A stretch of DNA of 64,000 nucleotides from Cladorrhinum sp. PSN259 (Eukaryota > Ascomycota > Sordariomycetes > Sordariales > Podosporaceae), in contig MU867068.1 of NCBI GenBank assembly GCA_033725935.1, positions 745,681-809,680 of the forward strand, read 5' to 3'. The stretch's first letter is position 1, and each line of letters starts with the position of its first letter. The notes beneath the pieces were generated by a model. It searched no databases and was not told where the DNA came from. It worked only from the letters and a program-made list of their open reading frames with translations. Shown one piece after another: positions 1-11,389 of the stretch. A program made the position numbers and the translations under genes.

Positions 1-630
1 AATGGCGCCCCGTTAACAAAGGAAGACATCAAAGCCTCTCTCACAAAAACATTAGTCTACGACCGCGCAGGCGACCAGCACTACGACACCATCTCGGCCT
101 TTCACAAATCCGTTCGAGGGTCTGACCCGGACGCAGCACTATACTACCTGGCGCGCATGTTGCAGTCCGGCGAGGATCCCCTCTTCATCGCGAGACGAAT
201 GGTGGTTATCGCGTCAGAAGACGTAGGACTAGCGGATAACACTTTATTGCCGCTCGCAACGGCCACGTACACGGCCACTCAGCAGATTGGCATGCCCGAA
301 GCGAGGATACCGCTCGCGCACTGCACCGTCGCGCTGTGTTTGGCTCCCAAATCGACGAGGGCGTACAGGGGACTGAACAATGCGTTTTCGGCGCTACAGG
401 AGCCGGGGGTGGCGAGTTTGCCCGTCCCGCTGCATCTGAGGAACGCGCCGACGAGGCTGATGAGGGAGATGGGGTACGGGGCCGAGTACAAGTACCCGCC
501 TAATTACAGGGAGGGCAAAGTCAGGCAGGAGTATCTGCCGGAGGGTCTGAGGGGGAGGAGGTTCTTGGAGGAGAGGGATTTGGGGACCGAGGTTGATCCT
601 GATGTTGATATGGATAGTGAGGGGATATGA
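1..630 (+). CDS. MGS1/WRNIP1-type AAA+ ATPase, 3' end (partial)
   Basis: The reading frame is open from base 1 to the TGA at 628-630 (209 residues); the N-terminal part with the AAA+ core lies outside the window. The visible part matches the C-terminal half of the RarA/Mgs1/WRNIP1 family. It has the helical segment [18 protein letters not shown] and [14 protein letters not shown], then the highly conserved stretch containing [12 protein letters not shown], and the family tail with [12 protein letters not shown] and KYPPNY near the end. These proteins are DNA-dependent ATPases that act at stalled replication forks and in post-replication repair; that role is family knowledge. The acidic end ([10 protein letters not shown]) is common in fungal members. 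No intron is visible in this portion. Family assignment is secure; the 5' structure is unknown. Confidence 0.93.
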   Translation, partial: NGAPLTKEDIKASLTKTLVYDRAGDQHYDTISAFHKSVRGSDPDAALYYLARMLQSGEDPLFIARRMVVIASEDVGLADNTLLPLATATYTATQQIGMPEARIPLAHCTVALCLAPKSTRAYRGLNNAFSALQEPGVASLPVPLHLRNAPTRLMREMGYGAEYKYPPNYREGKVRQEYLPEGLRGRRFLEERDLGTEVDPDVDMDSEGI

Positions 631-3600
631 TTTGGGTTGGATATAAGAAAGGAATTAGAAAGGATGGGGTCGGACGGGAATGAATGAATGATGACGGTAT
701 AAAAGCTGCTTGTTTTGTCAGTGATGGATAGTTGATGGAAGCAGCTGGGGTTGAAAATAAAAAAGAGAATTCTTGCCTCTTATTACATTCCACGTTTACC
801 TATCCCTTTTTCTGGATTGTTTATTTAAATCATTAAGGATTTTAGTTTCATGTTTGTTTGTTTGTTTAATTGGGTATGTTTTATGTTTTGTTTTTGGAAA
901 GTTTTCTGTTTGCTTAATTGGGTGTGTTGTATGGTGTGTTTTGGAAAGTCTTCTGTTGGTTTTGATTTCCAAGTAGTTACTTCTTCTGTTTCTTGGTATC
1001 TGTTGTTGATTTGAAATCATCACTCGGTGGAAGGAAGGAAGGAATCGTCTTAAAGCTAGTAGATAGGTATGCAGGAGGCAACGAACGTTAAAACACAATA
1101 TCTGCCGACGGGATTGGATGCATTCAGGGGTTTGGGTCCGGGTACACTCGGTACCGGTAATGGAATTACCTCGTGTCCAGTCCGGGAACCCGTTATGTCA
1201 GTTGGCTCGGGACAAGGATTATTTTCCTTTTTTGGGGGGGTTAAAAAAACGGACATTTTATTCCCGTGCTGACGTCGGAGCTTATGCTTATTTTTCTTTT
1301 CCGGACTGTTGGTTTGGTCAATTACTATCTATTTAGTTTAGATCGTGTCCTGGGTCTTTTGTATGTACATGTTGTTGGTGGTGGAGCACGGAGTACCTAG
1401 CATACACGAGGCAGATTTCTTTTGGGTGGATTTACCCCGGAGAAGCCTCCGGAACGAGGATGGAATGGAATGCGCATCATGAGGTTCATGTTATATGCAA
1501 GGGTCCAAGGCTTGACAAATATACGGGTGGTTATTGGTTTGTTGGTTCTAAGTTGTTGGGTACCAGTTCCAGAAGCAGCGGGCCGACAGACACACACATA
1601 CACCACACACGCCATCCGCATCCCATCCGATCCTAATAAAAGGTTCAAGCATAATTCTTTTGGTTATAGGGTTGCCTATCTCCTAAAATGCGCTTCATCC
1701 TTCCCCTCGGGCTACCGCGGGAGCCCGCACACCCGGCACGGGGAAGAGGTTTAAAGCATGCTTTGTGTTTAATGCAGGTTTACGGCGGGGGTTTGTGGGA
1801 GCCTGGAGCTGGAATATGTCACGTCCAAGACAAAAAGTCCTAGACGGAGATGTTCAACAGTACTTTTTTTTTTTTCCCCTGCGCCGCAAAAGAAGAAAAG
1901 AAAAAAAAAACTACGAGGGGATCTCCCGGCTGATCGCTCTTCCGAAAAAGACATTTTTAACATTTTTACGTGATACAGAATAGTGTTTTGTTGTTTTTGT
2001 AGTGTGTGAAGTGGGAAAAAAAAGAGCCAACAACAGCAATTCCCGACATTTTGGAGTGAGTTTTTTTTTTTAAAAAAAAAAAACGCTGTTATGGGGTGAG
2101 GTACACAACGGTGTGTAGGCAACCCCAATCCATCGGGAAATGCCCACCTGCTGTTGTCTTGTCCTGTTCCGCCAGTTTTCTGTTGCCGCGGCATATCTTT
2201 CTTGTGTAACGTTTTGTGTAACGTCTTGTGTAACGTTTGACCAAGACGACTGACTGCTTGCGTCTTTCAAGTATAGCAAAAAAGCTGGGCTTTGGCTTTT
2301 TTCATGATGCCGTTATGCTGTTGGTGGTGATTGACAACTGGCACGCTGACATGCAGCATTACTTACTCTAGACCATGCAGGAGCTGTCTGAACTCTGCAG
2401 CTTCTTACACACTATGGAAGGCCTACAGCAAATAAATCTGGGCAATAAAGCTTGAGTTTGTTTGGGGGGTTTTTACTTTCGCTAGTGCGGATGTTGGTTC
2501 TGGTAGTGCATGGGATGTGGGATGGGGTGCATTATGGGCAAATTCATACTTTTCGGCAGCCGGATGTAAATTGGGATCAAGATTTGTTCTCTGCGCTTTT
2601 TTATCGTGCGAGAAATGTCCGGGCCCAGTGGATCACGACCAATCAATTTCGGGGATTGTCTTGGTATCTTCTGATTATTAATCATTCGCCATGGTACGAT
2701 GGATGTTACGGGGGAAGTAAGCAGAAGCCTTATTCGACATCACAAGCTGCGTCATTCCATACGCGTAGTCTGGAGGGATGATGATGACACTGCAGTGTGT
2801 ATATATTGGAAGGAGGAGTGCGAAACATCCCCAGCCGGCATTCACGACTTGCTTCCGACCCGCATGCAGAGCCAACAACTTCTAGAAAAGGGGTGCCACA
2901 GAGCTTACCCACATATGTCAAGTTCTTTGGGGTTTGTGCTACAGTTCGCCTTGCGTCATGATTTTGGGGGTCGACCAAGTTAACCGAAATGCATTCTGAG
3001 CTTAATGAATGCGATCCCTTCATGTTTAATTCGGCTCCATCTGTTTAAACTTTGTTGGGTAGACCGCGATGTCCCAAGTCTATATGCCACTTTGGCGGCC
3101 TCCCCAGCTCCACATTGAACGGATCAGCCGAATACGACTAGGCATTCTTTCTATGGCATATAATGGAACTCAGCGTTCATCTGCTGCTGCTGCTGCTGTA
3201 GATACGATCTCCAGCTGAGATAGATTCGTGATATCATCGGCCCTTCCTAAATCTGGCGTCACACCGACCTGCTTCATCACGAGATCTGCTTCCCTAAAAC
3301 GGATCGCAGGATCTGTCGTTGGTTGCCCGTCTTCAAACGGAGTGTCGATGGCTTCTGCATGAGACGAACAAGGTCAACAAACCATTGACCAAAATCACGA
3401 TCAGCACTAAATCACAACCTCATAGCCTCAGACAAATTCGAACAAGCTTCCTCCTTCCCGAGGTTTTTAAGTTGGATGCCTATCAGGACCCAGGCAGGAA
3501 TATCACGGTGGGTGCCACACGGGCGCATTAAAACCTGACGGTTGGGACTTGAAGTGACATTTGCAAGTCTGGGGTCTGATAGCCGGCTGCACCAGACGAC

Positions 3601-3943
3601 CTTGGCGCACATGTCGCAAAAAGCACTGCCTAGTCTTGGCCCAGCAAGTAATTGGGTCGTTTAACCGCTGTCCCTCTGGCTGTTCTTGTTGAACAGAGCT
3701 GTGTGTGACGTTTGTGTAACATGCGAGACGCCAACAGTCCCGCCAAATACTTGTGTAACCATCAATTCTCACTATACTTCCTAAGGTATGTACCCCCTCG
3801 CCCAGATATGGGATGGAAAAAAAAACTGGGTTGGGGGCAATTGACATCACCTGCAGTAGCATTGTCTCTTTCAAAGATACCAACCTGACCAACTACATGA
3901 GAGGTTATAAATCAAGCCGATCCTCCTATCTCTCCGGTATTGC
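631..3943. other. Intergenic region, no supported gene
   Basis: About 3.3 kb without a convincing gene. It contains T-rich stretches with repeated TGTTTG/TTGGGTGTG words around 840-970, homopolymer runs (poly-T at 1863, poly-A near 1905, T/A runs at 2060-2085), three near-copies of GTGTAACGT-like words at 2205-2240, and a short CTG run (six units) near 3180. Open frames here are short, overlap on both strands and show no recognisable protein pattern. The 5' end of the downstream zinc-finger gene lies at the right edge. Confidence 0.6.
3906..3911 (+). promoter_or_regulatory. Putative TATA box of the first zinc-finger-like gene
   Basis: A perfect TATAAA lies 167 nt upstream of the preferred start codon at 4073. 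It is only 33 nt before an earlier in-frame ATG at 3944, which would be at or very near the transcription start. This argues for the downstream ATG. Confidence 0.45.
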
Positions 3944-4072
3944 ATGCAACACAACGAATCATTATCACACCCAGCTAGCACTGCGATGATTATTCCACCC
4001 TCATCAACACCGTCATATTTGTATATTCACATTCATATTTCTGTGCAGCCTGGATTAGAGTCTCTGCTCATC

Positions 4073-5254
4073 ATGCCCCGACACCCAGAAGTCCCCGAAA
4101 AGAGACGACGCAGGGGAGGCGCCACCACCCTAAACAAATCCTCCTACTCGGCGCGGATGCTCGCCTGCCCCTTTACAAAATTCGACAAGACGCTCTACCG
4201 CTCGTGCCGATTCATGACCTTTCGCCAAAACGCCGACCTCCGAGTGCACTTCAAACGATGCCACCTCCAGCCGACCTTTTGCTCCATCTGCAAAACGACC
4301 TTTGACGGACCGGACGGCAGGAAGCTGCTCGACAACCACATCCAACTACAAGCCTGCCAGCCGAGCTACGAGGAGGATCCCCCCGGAATCACCCGCGAGC
4401 AGTGCGACATGATGGGCCTGTCCAAGCAGCGCGAAAGCCGGTCCGTGACGCCCGAAGAAAGAGTGCAGGGGTGGTACAACATGTGGGACATCCTGTTTCC
4501 GGGCGTCCAGCGACCTGCGTCCATATACCACGAGAACTCGGAGCTGAGTGAGCGCGTGGCCGAGGCGAGGGAGGCCTTCTTTGGCGGGGGAGCGGTCGCG
4601 AGAAGGATCGATGCCCTCGTGCACGATGAGAATGCGAGAGCAATATCACTTCCTGCCGCTGGCGGCACGGGGGGAGGAGGGTTTGGGGATGTCGGTTCGG
4701 TGAGAGACTTTGTTTATCATTGTGTAAAGGTTATTTTTGACGATTTTGAGAATCATCTCGTGAATCATAGTGGTGGTGGCGGTAGTGGGAGCGGCGGGAG
4801 TAGAGGAGGAAGGGGAGGAAGTTCGACTCCCGCTCCTCACTCGAGTCGCTCTCCCAGGAGAAGTCCGAGTGAGGTTGTTGCTGGGACGGGAGGACTATAT
4901 CCGGGTGCGTACACTGCGACTGGGTCTTCTGCCTCCTTCCTGGATCCTCATTCTGGTGCGGCTGGCTCGCCTTTCGGTGGCACGGCCTCTTATTTTTCTG
5001 ACTCGCAAATGTTTGGATGGCCGAGTCCTAGCGTCCACGGAACCGTGACGCCCGCCGCTTCGGTCACGGAGCATGATCCCGGGTTGGAGAGTTTATCTCT
5101 GGATGTGAATAGTGGGCCGGGTTCGTTCGGCTGGTTGGTCTCTCAACCAGAACAGGGTGCAAGACATTACCCTGTAGCGGGGCCGTATGCCGGTGGTGTT
5201 GCTTATCAGAATTATACATATCCTCCGGACCATTTGGAGGACGAGTATGAGTGA
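4073..5254 (+). CDS. C2H2-like zinc-finger protein, tandem paralogue 1
   Basis: This is a 393-residue protein if translation starts at the ATG at 4073 (MPRHPEVPEKRRRRGG...). An in-frame ATG at 3944 would add 43 hydrophobic, unconserved-looking residues and sits too close to the TATA box. After a basic N-terminus comes the family core: ACPFTKFD with a paired Cys, RVHFKRCH (first His pair), FCSICKTTF, and a spaced His/Cys ending near QLQACQP. This is an atypical two-finger array. It is followed by a conserved helical motif ending WYNMWDILFPGVQRP. The C-terminal half is Gly/Ser-rich and probably disordered. Such proteins are widespread and uncharacterised in ascomycetes; whether they bind DNA is unknown. 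Two diverged copies follow at 7.1 and 9.2 kb on the same strand. No intron is needed. Confidence 0.8.
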   Translation: MPRHPEVPEKRRRRGGATTLNKSSYSARMLACPFTKFDKTLYRSCRFMTFRQNADLRVHFKRCHLQPTFCSICKTTFDGPDGRKLLDNHIQLQACQPSYEEDPPGITREQCDMMGLSKQRESRSVTPEERVQGWYNMWDILFPGVQRPASIYHENSELSERVAEAREAFFGGGAVARRIDALVHDENARAISLPAAGGTGGGGFGDVGSVRDFVYHCVKVIFDDFENHLVNHSGGGGSGSGGSRGGRGGSSTPAPHSSRSPRRSPSEVVAGTGGLYPGAYTATGSSASFLDPHSGAAGSPFGGTASYFSDSQMFGWPSPSVHGTVTPAASVTEHDPGLESLSLDVNSGPGSFGWLVSQPEQGARHYPVAGPYAGGVAYQNYTYPPDHLEDEYE

Positions 5255-7127
5255 GCGGGCTCACACAAGTCAATCACCTAGATAGAGAGGACCTCAATTT
5301 GTTGGTAGAAGCTTGCTTAATAAATCAGTTCTTTGTCCTGATGTTTGCAGATCAAGTAGAAATGCCACGGCTTATAGCTTCCGGTGATGACCCACTTTTG
5401 CCGACAAGACCGTTCCGGTCAGACCCACTCAATCTCCGGTCGACCGGCTCCGGCCCGGAGATCTTGGGGAGAATTCGGATAAGATTAGGGAAACTTCATA
5501 CAGGCTGGGAACCGTGCAGGGAATGAATGACGGGCAGAACAATGGCGGTAAAGGGCCGAAAAAACTCGTGTCAACTCTTTGCCATTGAATCATGTTCCAT
5601 TGGGCATCCGTTGACACCGTCTGCAGTGGAGCAACTGCTAATGCAATGGCTAATGGACCACTTTGTCCGGTGAATGTGATGTGCCTGCAGAGAAGGAAAT
5701 CAACACATGTTGCCCGTGGTCATACGAGTCCCGGCAGCTGCTTGCTTCAGGCTGTTGATGTCAAAGAGATTGTTCTCAGATTGTCGGGTAGCTATGCAGC
5801 AATAGTCCAATGGAATGGCTTGGATAAGTCTGCGCGACCGTGTATCCTGCTTCCCCATCTTGGCAGTGCTCCTTCTTTGGTGTGTTCCATTCTTCTCCGC
5901 CCATGCCCCTTGCGGGAAGCCAAGTTCTGTTTCGTCCAGTCTTATCTCAGATCAAGAGATTCCGTGTTCTTCTGGGATTCGATCTTGACTGATTAAGTTG
6001 TGACTATTTTAGCTTGCCGTCCAGCTGGTATTTGACAGCTGAGTTGTTTGAGCATGTGATGGGTCTTTGACATCTTTCTCAATTGCTGAGAAGAAAAGAT
6101 AAAAAGAAAAAGCTGAAATGTCGGGGAGTGATGAGCTTTACTGGATCACACTCATATTATTTCGCCGTTCTGGCTTTCCCGTGTCTGATTGTGGCGAGGC
6201 CTACGCTAGATCTGGTTGGCTGGCCCGTATCTGTTGAAGTTATCATCGCCACCCACCTCTCCATGATATTCCGTTTTTTAAGCCTTTTATTCCACCACCA
6301 GACCAGAATGGCGTGATAAAATCCAGCTTTTTACTGAGTTCCCAAGATTCCAACTCCAGTTGGGCTGAGCGGCGACCCGACTCCAATATTTTCCTGTCCC
6401 TCCTGATCAGTCACATCATTAGATGCCCAAGAAATGATGGGCTGTTCTCTGCATGTAGCTCCATTTGTTCATTGTCTCACCAGGTTCACCCGGTGCCAAC
6501 CGATGAGCCAAGCTTGGTATCTTGCCAATATGGCACTTATACCACAAGAGTTAGTGGAGATCGCAGATCACACTCTAGTGATCACTGTGCCTGTGTGCAT
6601 TTACTAATCCGAACAGCCACATTAGCTCCATGTCGTCTTTTGAAATTCGATGCGCACAAAAGGTTGCATTGTAGATCTGACGACCGACACCCCAGGCCCA
6701 CACCAGAGCGAGGCGTGCCCCATATTTGCACATTTGTACGTACATACGTGTCTGGGCAACATGCTACAGGGATAAGGGATGTTTCAAGAGACGGAACCGG
6801 CAGTAGTTTAGTTAGTTCAGAATTGTTCTATTGCAGCAGAGAACCTCTGTTTGTCTTGATTACCCAACCGGATTGGCTCCCGCTTCTGGACCGTTTCCCG
6901 TTCGGTTTACGATGAAGCGCTTAATAATATGTGGTGGATATCTTTTTTATTAGCTACACTCAACTTGTTCACGTATCTTTTTTGACCTGTCACATTTTCT
7001 GTCTTTTCTGTTTTATCATTCCCCGTGACTGTTTTCGGAATTTGGGTATAAATTTCCCTACTGCCCTCAGCGTTCAGAGACCTCAGCTAGTATCCACCGT
7101 ATTCCTTTCTCACATTCATCACCAGTC
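5255..7127. other. Intergenic region, no supported gene
   Basis: 1.9 kb between two zinc-finger paralogues. The longest open frame (6313-6915, 200 codons) has no TATA/start context, no recognisable domain and an unusual composition, so I treat it as chance. Nothing else is supported except the promoter of the next gene at the right end. Confidence 0.55.
7047..7052 (+). promoter_or_regulatory. Putative TATA box of the second zinc-finger-like gene
   Basis: TATAAA within GGGTATAAATTTCCC, 81 nt before the ATG at 7128. The spacing is plausible for a fungal core promoter. Confidence 0.5.
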
Positions 7128-7913
7128 ATGTATCGGAAAGAGACACAAGCCAGCCGAAGAATACCCGACCTCAGGAGCCCATTTGGGTCTCCAGTCTTCA
7201 ACACATCAGTCAACATGAACAATAGCAGAAGAATCCAGGCTCAGACAACCCACGACCCTCTGGATTACTCAGTCCGCCATCCATCATCAACTCACGTCTA
7301 CCAAACGTCATCGTCGGGAAGTCAGAATCAAAACTTTAGCTCAACCTCCACGGCACAGGTATCTCAGAGTCAGGGTTGGAATACAACGGATGGATTGTCG
7401 TGGGGTTTACCCTGTCGTACTCACCATGGCTTGGCAGGAGATAGGCACCGTCACCCACCATTTGGTCTTGATATCGACAACACCGAGCTCGATTCCCAAT
7501 TCCAATTCGAAATGGCATGCCCACTTTTTGTCTCGGATCCCCAAAGATACCGGCGCTGTCTTGCACCCCCACAACCCCTGACAAGCGCCGCTGCCGTTCG
7601 GGAGCACCTCGCAACCGCCCACCAAAGGCCCTTCTACTGCCCAGCCTGCGGCACAATCTTCAAATCAGCCTCAGCATCAAACAGACATATCGAAGCCCAA
7701 ACGTGCTCCGTGAGAGTCATATCCTTTGACGAGATAGAAGGCGTTCCGGAAGACGACATGGCCCGACTCAACCGATGGGAACCACAGAGATCACAGTCAG
7801 AGGAGGAGCGTTGGTACAGTATATGGGAGATTTTATTTCCCGGAGTTGAGAGACCATCCACACCATATCTATCTCGGGGAAACAGAACCGATTATGGAAG
7901 AGGACAAGAGTGA
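7128..7913 (+). CDS. C2H2-like zinc-finger protein, tandem paralogue 2
   Basis: 261 residues, uninterrupted. The first ~120 residues are Ser/Gln/Thr-rich and probably disordered. The core then follows the same order as the neighbour at 4.1 kb: MACPLFVSDPQRYRRC (Cys pair), VREHLATAHQRPFYCPACGT (His pair then CPAC), a spaced His in SNRHIEAQTC, and the hallmark segment EEERWYSIWEILFPGVERP near residues 222-240. The protein ends soon after that motif, so it lacks the long Gly/Ser tail of paralogue 1. An alternative start at 7215 (MNNSRRIQ) would remove 29 residues. The function is unknown. The WYxIWxxLFPG motif and the Cys/His order place it in the same Pezizomycotina family as its two neighbours. 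Confidence 0.8.
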   Translation: MYRKETQASRRIPDLRSPFGSPVFNTSVNMNNSRRIQAQTTHDPLDYSVRHPSSTHVYQTSSSGSQNQNFSSTSTAQVSQSQGWNTTDGLSWGLPCRTHHGLAGDRHRHPPFGLDIDNTELDSQFQFEMACPLFVSDPQRYRRCLAPPQPLTSAAAVREHLATAHQRPFYCPACGTIFKSASASNRHIEAQTCSVRVISFDEIEGVPEDDMARLNRWEPQRSQSEEERWYSIWEILFPGVERPSTPYLSRGNRTDYGRGQE

Positions 7914-9244
7914 AACGGAATACACAAGGTACTCGTATCGGGTGGCACATTTTAACTGTATTTAGACCAAATCATTAATCCTAATTTCCACCACTGAGCT
8001 GTTCAAGCAGCTCTAATACACGATTGGGGTTGCTTTAATATCATCTTTCTTTGAAGCCTTCAACAGACGAAGTAAACAATAATCACTTTTGTCATGGAAC
8101 TCATCGAGTCTCATCATACCTCCCTTCCACATGAGGAGGCCTCATCACAAAATCAACACAACACCCAATAGATGTCGCAGACATTTTCCAAGACGGAGCC
8201 GTGTAAAGCCCCTTTCGGAAAAGGGGTTAGTGTGGTTCCACGACATGATTTTTCGCGCACTTTTTCCCCCTCTTCCCCCGCACACCTTTCCGGGCTGCCA
8301 GGCAGTAAAAAAAAAATTTTGAATGGAAAGGAGCTCAGTTGGGCCTTGATGCATCAGTGGCTTAGCTGCAGCCTGAGTAATCAGAAGTAATCAGGAGGAG
8401 GAATTGGGGTCGAATTTGGGCAGCGATGCTAGCATTGATCCACTCAGACATCAGGCAATGCCGAGAATTCTTGGGATCTGAGTTATCGGGCTCCCTTTTT
8501 CTGACGTGTCAGTTGCATGTCGACTTGTCAACATGATTTCTTCACGCCTCACCATACCCTTCACCGTTGAACCCGGGCAAACGGGATGCGTGCTGTGCTG
8601 CTGCGCTGGAGCTACCAGGGTCCTTTCGTTGCCCAAGTCGCCCTGTCCTCGCAATCTTATGTGCATCATTGGGCCATGATCTACCGGCTTTTCGTGCATT
8701 GGCGATCCGCACATGCCACATCACTAGTCATTGTCATTCCCTTGACCGAGAAAATGCGCATTTCAGCTGGACCGAAATATGGATATAGTTGCATATGTAC
8801 CTCTTGACTTGGTTTTCTATTTCTGCCTTGAATAGAGGCCGCCGCCTTATTTCATTCTCTGGTTCTGGCAAATTTGCGTGTAGCTGACAATACTTGGATT
8901 ATCATGAAATTCTTCAAGTGAGGCTCCTTGCAGGCCCAAAAGCAGCATCTCTCTGCCCATCTGAGCAAAGCCCAACGACGTGTCAAGTGTTACAAGACCA
9001 TGTGGCACAAGTACCTGCCTCAAATTAAGGTACCGACGAGTAAATAAGCCTCAAGTTTTATAGATAATGACTACCTTATTCAGCTCATCTCCGCGGTTAG
9101 TTAAGACTTTGATGCCATTCCCATTATTTATTATTACCAATCGCGATCGACAAATGATGAAACGCTATAAGACTTTCGACCCGCGGCCGATCTTTCCGAT
9201 TTGATCCCCTCGCGACACCCCTTCAGTTCCAGCTCTTGGTGACA
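7914..9244. other. Intergenic region, no supported gene
   Basis: 1.3 kb of non-coding sequence. Frames between 8450 and 8810 overlap on both strands and look like chance. A TATAAG at 9166-9171 lies 79 nt before the ATG of the next gene and may be its TATA element, matching the spacing seen for the paralogue at 7.1 kb. Confidence 0.5.
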
Positions 9245-10081
9245 ATGCCCGCAAATCAATCCCGCAGCTCGCACTCAGTACCACCATCACCGCCTTGCCT
9301 GCTGGCCTGCCCCTATTACAGGCTGCATCCCCATCGACATCGAAGCTGCGGAGGAAAGAAACTGCGTCACAACTCTGACATTCGCACCCATCTCCACCGC
9401 TGCCACACCCAGCCAGTTTTTTGCCCTATTTGCAAGACCGTATTCAAGGGAAAGGACGCCTACAACAATCGACACTACCACATTGCTGCGCAGAAATGCC
9501 AGCATAAGTGGGAACCTTATCCTGACGGACTGACCCCCGATGACTTTGTCCTCATTGCCGAGAAGAAGGAGATTGCCCCCTTTCAAGGTTTAACCGCGCT
9601 TGCTCGGCAGTGGTATGCCATATGGGAAGTCTGCTGTCGAGGAGAACCTTTTCCTCCCCCAGATTTGATCTACCAGACCAGGCCCTCGCAGGATCATCAT
9701 GCCGGGCAGCCCGTCTGGAATGCTGGATATGAGGAGCGCCGCGGCCAGGGAGGAGAAGTTTCTCTACCACCTCAGGTTCCGTCCGTCCTTCCCAGCCTGG
9801 ATTTTGAACCACCCCTGGAATATGGGACACAACAACCACAACCACTATCACCACAATATGGCACTGGGTTTGGCCGAACCCATCATTATCATCCCGGGAA
9901 CTTGAATTCCCAATACCAAGGCCCAGGATATGGACTGCCCCTGGCAACAACCGAAGGGCAAAACTTTGACGAGCTTCAAGTTGACCTTACCATGCCTGGA
10001 TTCGAGGATTTATCTCCGGGGGTTAATCCTGTCATTTGGGGCCCTGTTTATCCAGATGGAGAAACCTACTTTTATCATTGA
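9245..10081 (+). CDS. C2H2-like zinc-finger protein, tandem paralogue 3
   Basis: 278 residues from ATG 9245 (MPANQSRSS...); a GTG-started extension by three residues is not favoured. The core begins early, near residue 20: LACPYYRLHPHRHRSC, RTHLHRCHTQPVFCPICKTVF, then NNRHYHIAAQKC. The family helical motif is altered to RQWYAIWEVCCRGEPFP, so the ILFPG core has diverged to VCCRG. The C-terminal 120 residues are Pro/Gln/Tyr/Gly-rich, as in paralogue 1. The order of Cys and His residues is preserved, which argues that the finger-like fold is still under selection. The function is unknown. It is the most diverged of the three copies in the signature motif. Confidence 0.8.
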   Translation: MPANQSRSSHSVPPSPPCLLACPYYRLHPHRHRSCGGKKLRHNSDIRTHLHRCHTQPVFCPICKTVFKGKDAYNNRHYHIAAQKCQHKWEPYPDGLTPDDFVLIAEKKEIAPFQGLTALARQWYAIWEVCCRGEPFPPPDLIYQTRPSQDHHAGQPVWNAGYEERRGQGGEVSLPPQVPSVLPSLDFEPPLEYGTQQPQPLSPQYGTGFGRTHHYHPGNLNSQYQGPGYGLPLATTEGQNFDELQVDLTMPGFEDLSPGVNPVIWGPVYPDGETYFYH

Positions 10082-11389
10082 GCATTTTTTTTGATTTGTT
10101 TTGTTTCCAGATTTGTAAGTTAACCAAGGACTTTTTCGATTTTTATTTTTTAATTTTTTTAATATATAACTTGAACACTATGAACTAATAACATCTTCAA
10201 GCAAAACATTTGAGAACGAAAAACCCACTGCTGTAATGTACGCTGCTTGAAGTAGGAGGACAGCAAAGGGGCAAAGAAGTCCCGACCACACCAGACAAAG
10301 ACGACGGAAGGAGAGGAATTTTTTTTTCCCTTCCTTTTTTTTTTTCCTTTGTTACAAATAAGTTGGCAGGAAGGGCGGATAAGTTATTTAGATTTAAGCG
10401 AGTTACGGCGCGGGCAACCTATTCGTTTTCAGTTGTTACTTTTTATTTTCATTTGTCATCTTTTTTCTCTCTCTCTCTCTCTTTTAAAGTTCAGACATCG
10501 ACAGAAGATAATGGTACGGCAGGGATGGGAAGGTTTAACAGGATTCCTACTGATTTCTTTTTATGAAAGGGAAGGTTTCATTAAAGTTTTTGCTTTGCTT
10601 TGGGTTCAAGTTGGAGTTGGAGGATTTGGGTTACTTGATTTCTATTGGTCTTATTATTCCTTTTTTTCTTCTTCTTTTTCTTCTTTTTTTTTTTTCGTTT
10701 CAGTAACGAATTTACCCTGTTAATCTTTTTAATGGCAAGTCTGGATTTTGTCGGTTTGGATAGTCGTTGTGTTTTACAGCATACATAGAGGGCCGGGGCA
10801 TAGGGGGACTTTTTGCTTCCAAGTCATAGCTGGTGGTGCATTGTTCAATTAACCTCGTCATGTCTCTTCTTTTGTCATTTGTTTTCGATAAAGAAACTTG
10901 TATCCTTTTTTTTTTTTATAGGAGATTTAAAGGTATATAAAAGTTAAACAGCACAATGCCTCTGAAAAGTTCAAGTCCTCATTTGTTGTCATCAACCCTG
11001 ACCTCGACGCCGTTTACCCCTATTCCCCGTCAATAGCCGAATGCCTCGAGTGTCTCCTGCTGGCAGGTATTATTTTATAACTATGTGTGCTCCAGACAGT
11101 TTCATGACAGCCGAATGTTTTCCCGAATGAGAAGCACACAACTTCCCCCCAGCAATCGTGATCCTCTCGCCCTCAGCCCCCGCATTTTCTGCAGCTGAAA
11201 ATCCATTTCCCAACCTGGGAAACTCCAAGAACGCCATGGCGTTTTTTAGGACCGCTCAGGCGTTGCCACGAAAGATAAGAAAGGAGCCCGTGATTTACCT
11301 AGTGGTTTTCGTCACTTCCCGGCCGCTCGTCATGTTGACCTGTTCCCCTCTTCCCACCAAACGACACATCCGCCTCACTTCCCACAAAG
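10082..11389. other. Intergenic region with low-complexity tracts
   Basis: 1.3 kb with A/T-rich 3' flank sequence, poly-T runs (10319-10350, 10670-10695, 10905-10920) and a CT repeat (about seven TC units near 10470). The open frame at 10349-10723 is made largely of these tracts and is not a credible gene. Confidence 0.6.

Noticed and set aside
3944..4072. N-terminal extension of the first zinc-finger gene
   Set aside because: The upstream ATG is only 33 nt after the TATA box, and the added residues do not resemble the basic N-terminus of the protein.
6313..6915. 200-codon open frame between zinc-finger paralogues
   Set aside because: No recognisable domain, odd Ser/Cys/His composition, no promoter feature; expected by chance in 1.9 kb of spacer.
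10349..10723. 124-codon frame rich in Phe and Ser
   Set aside because: Encoded mostly by poly-T and CT tracts.
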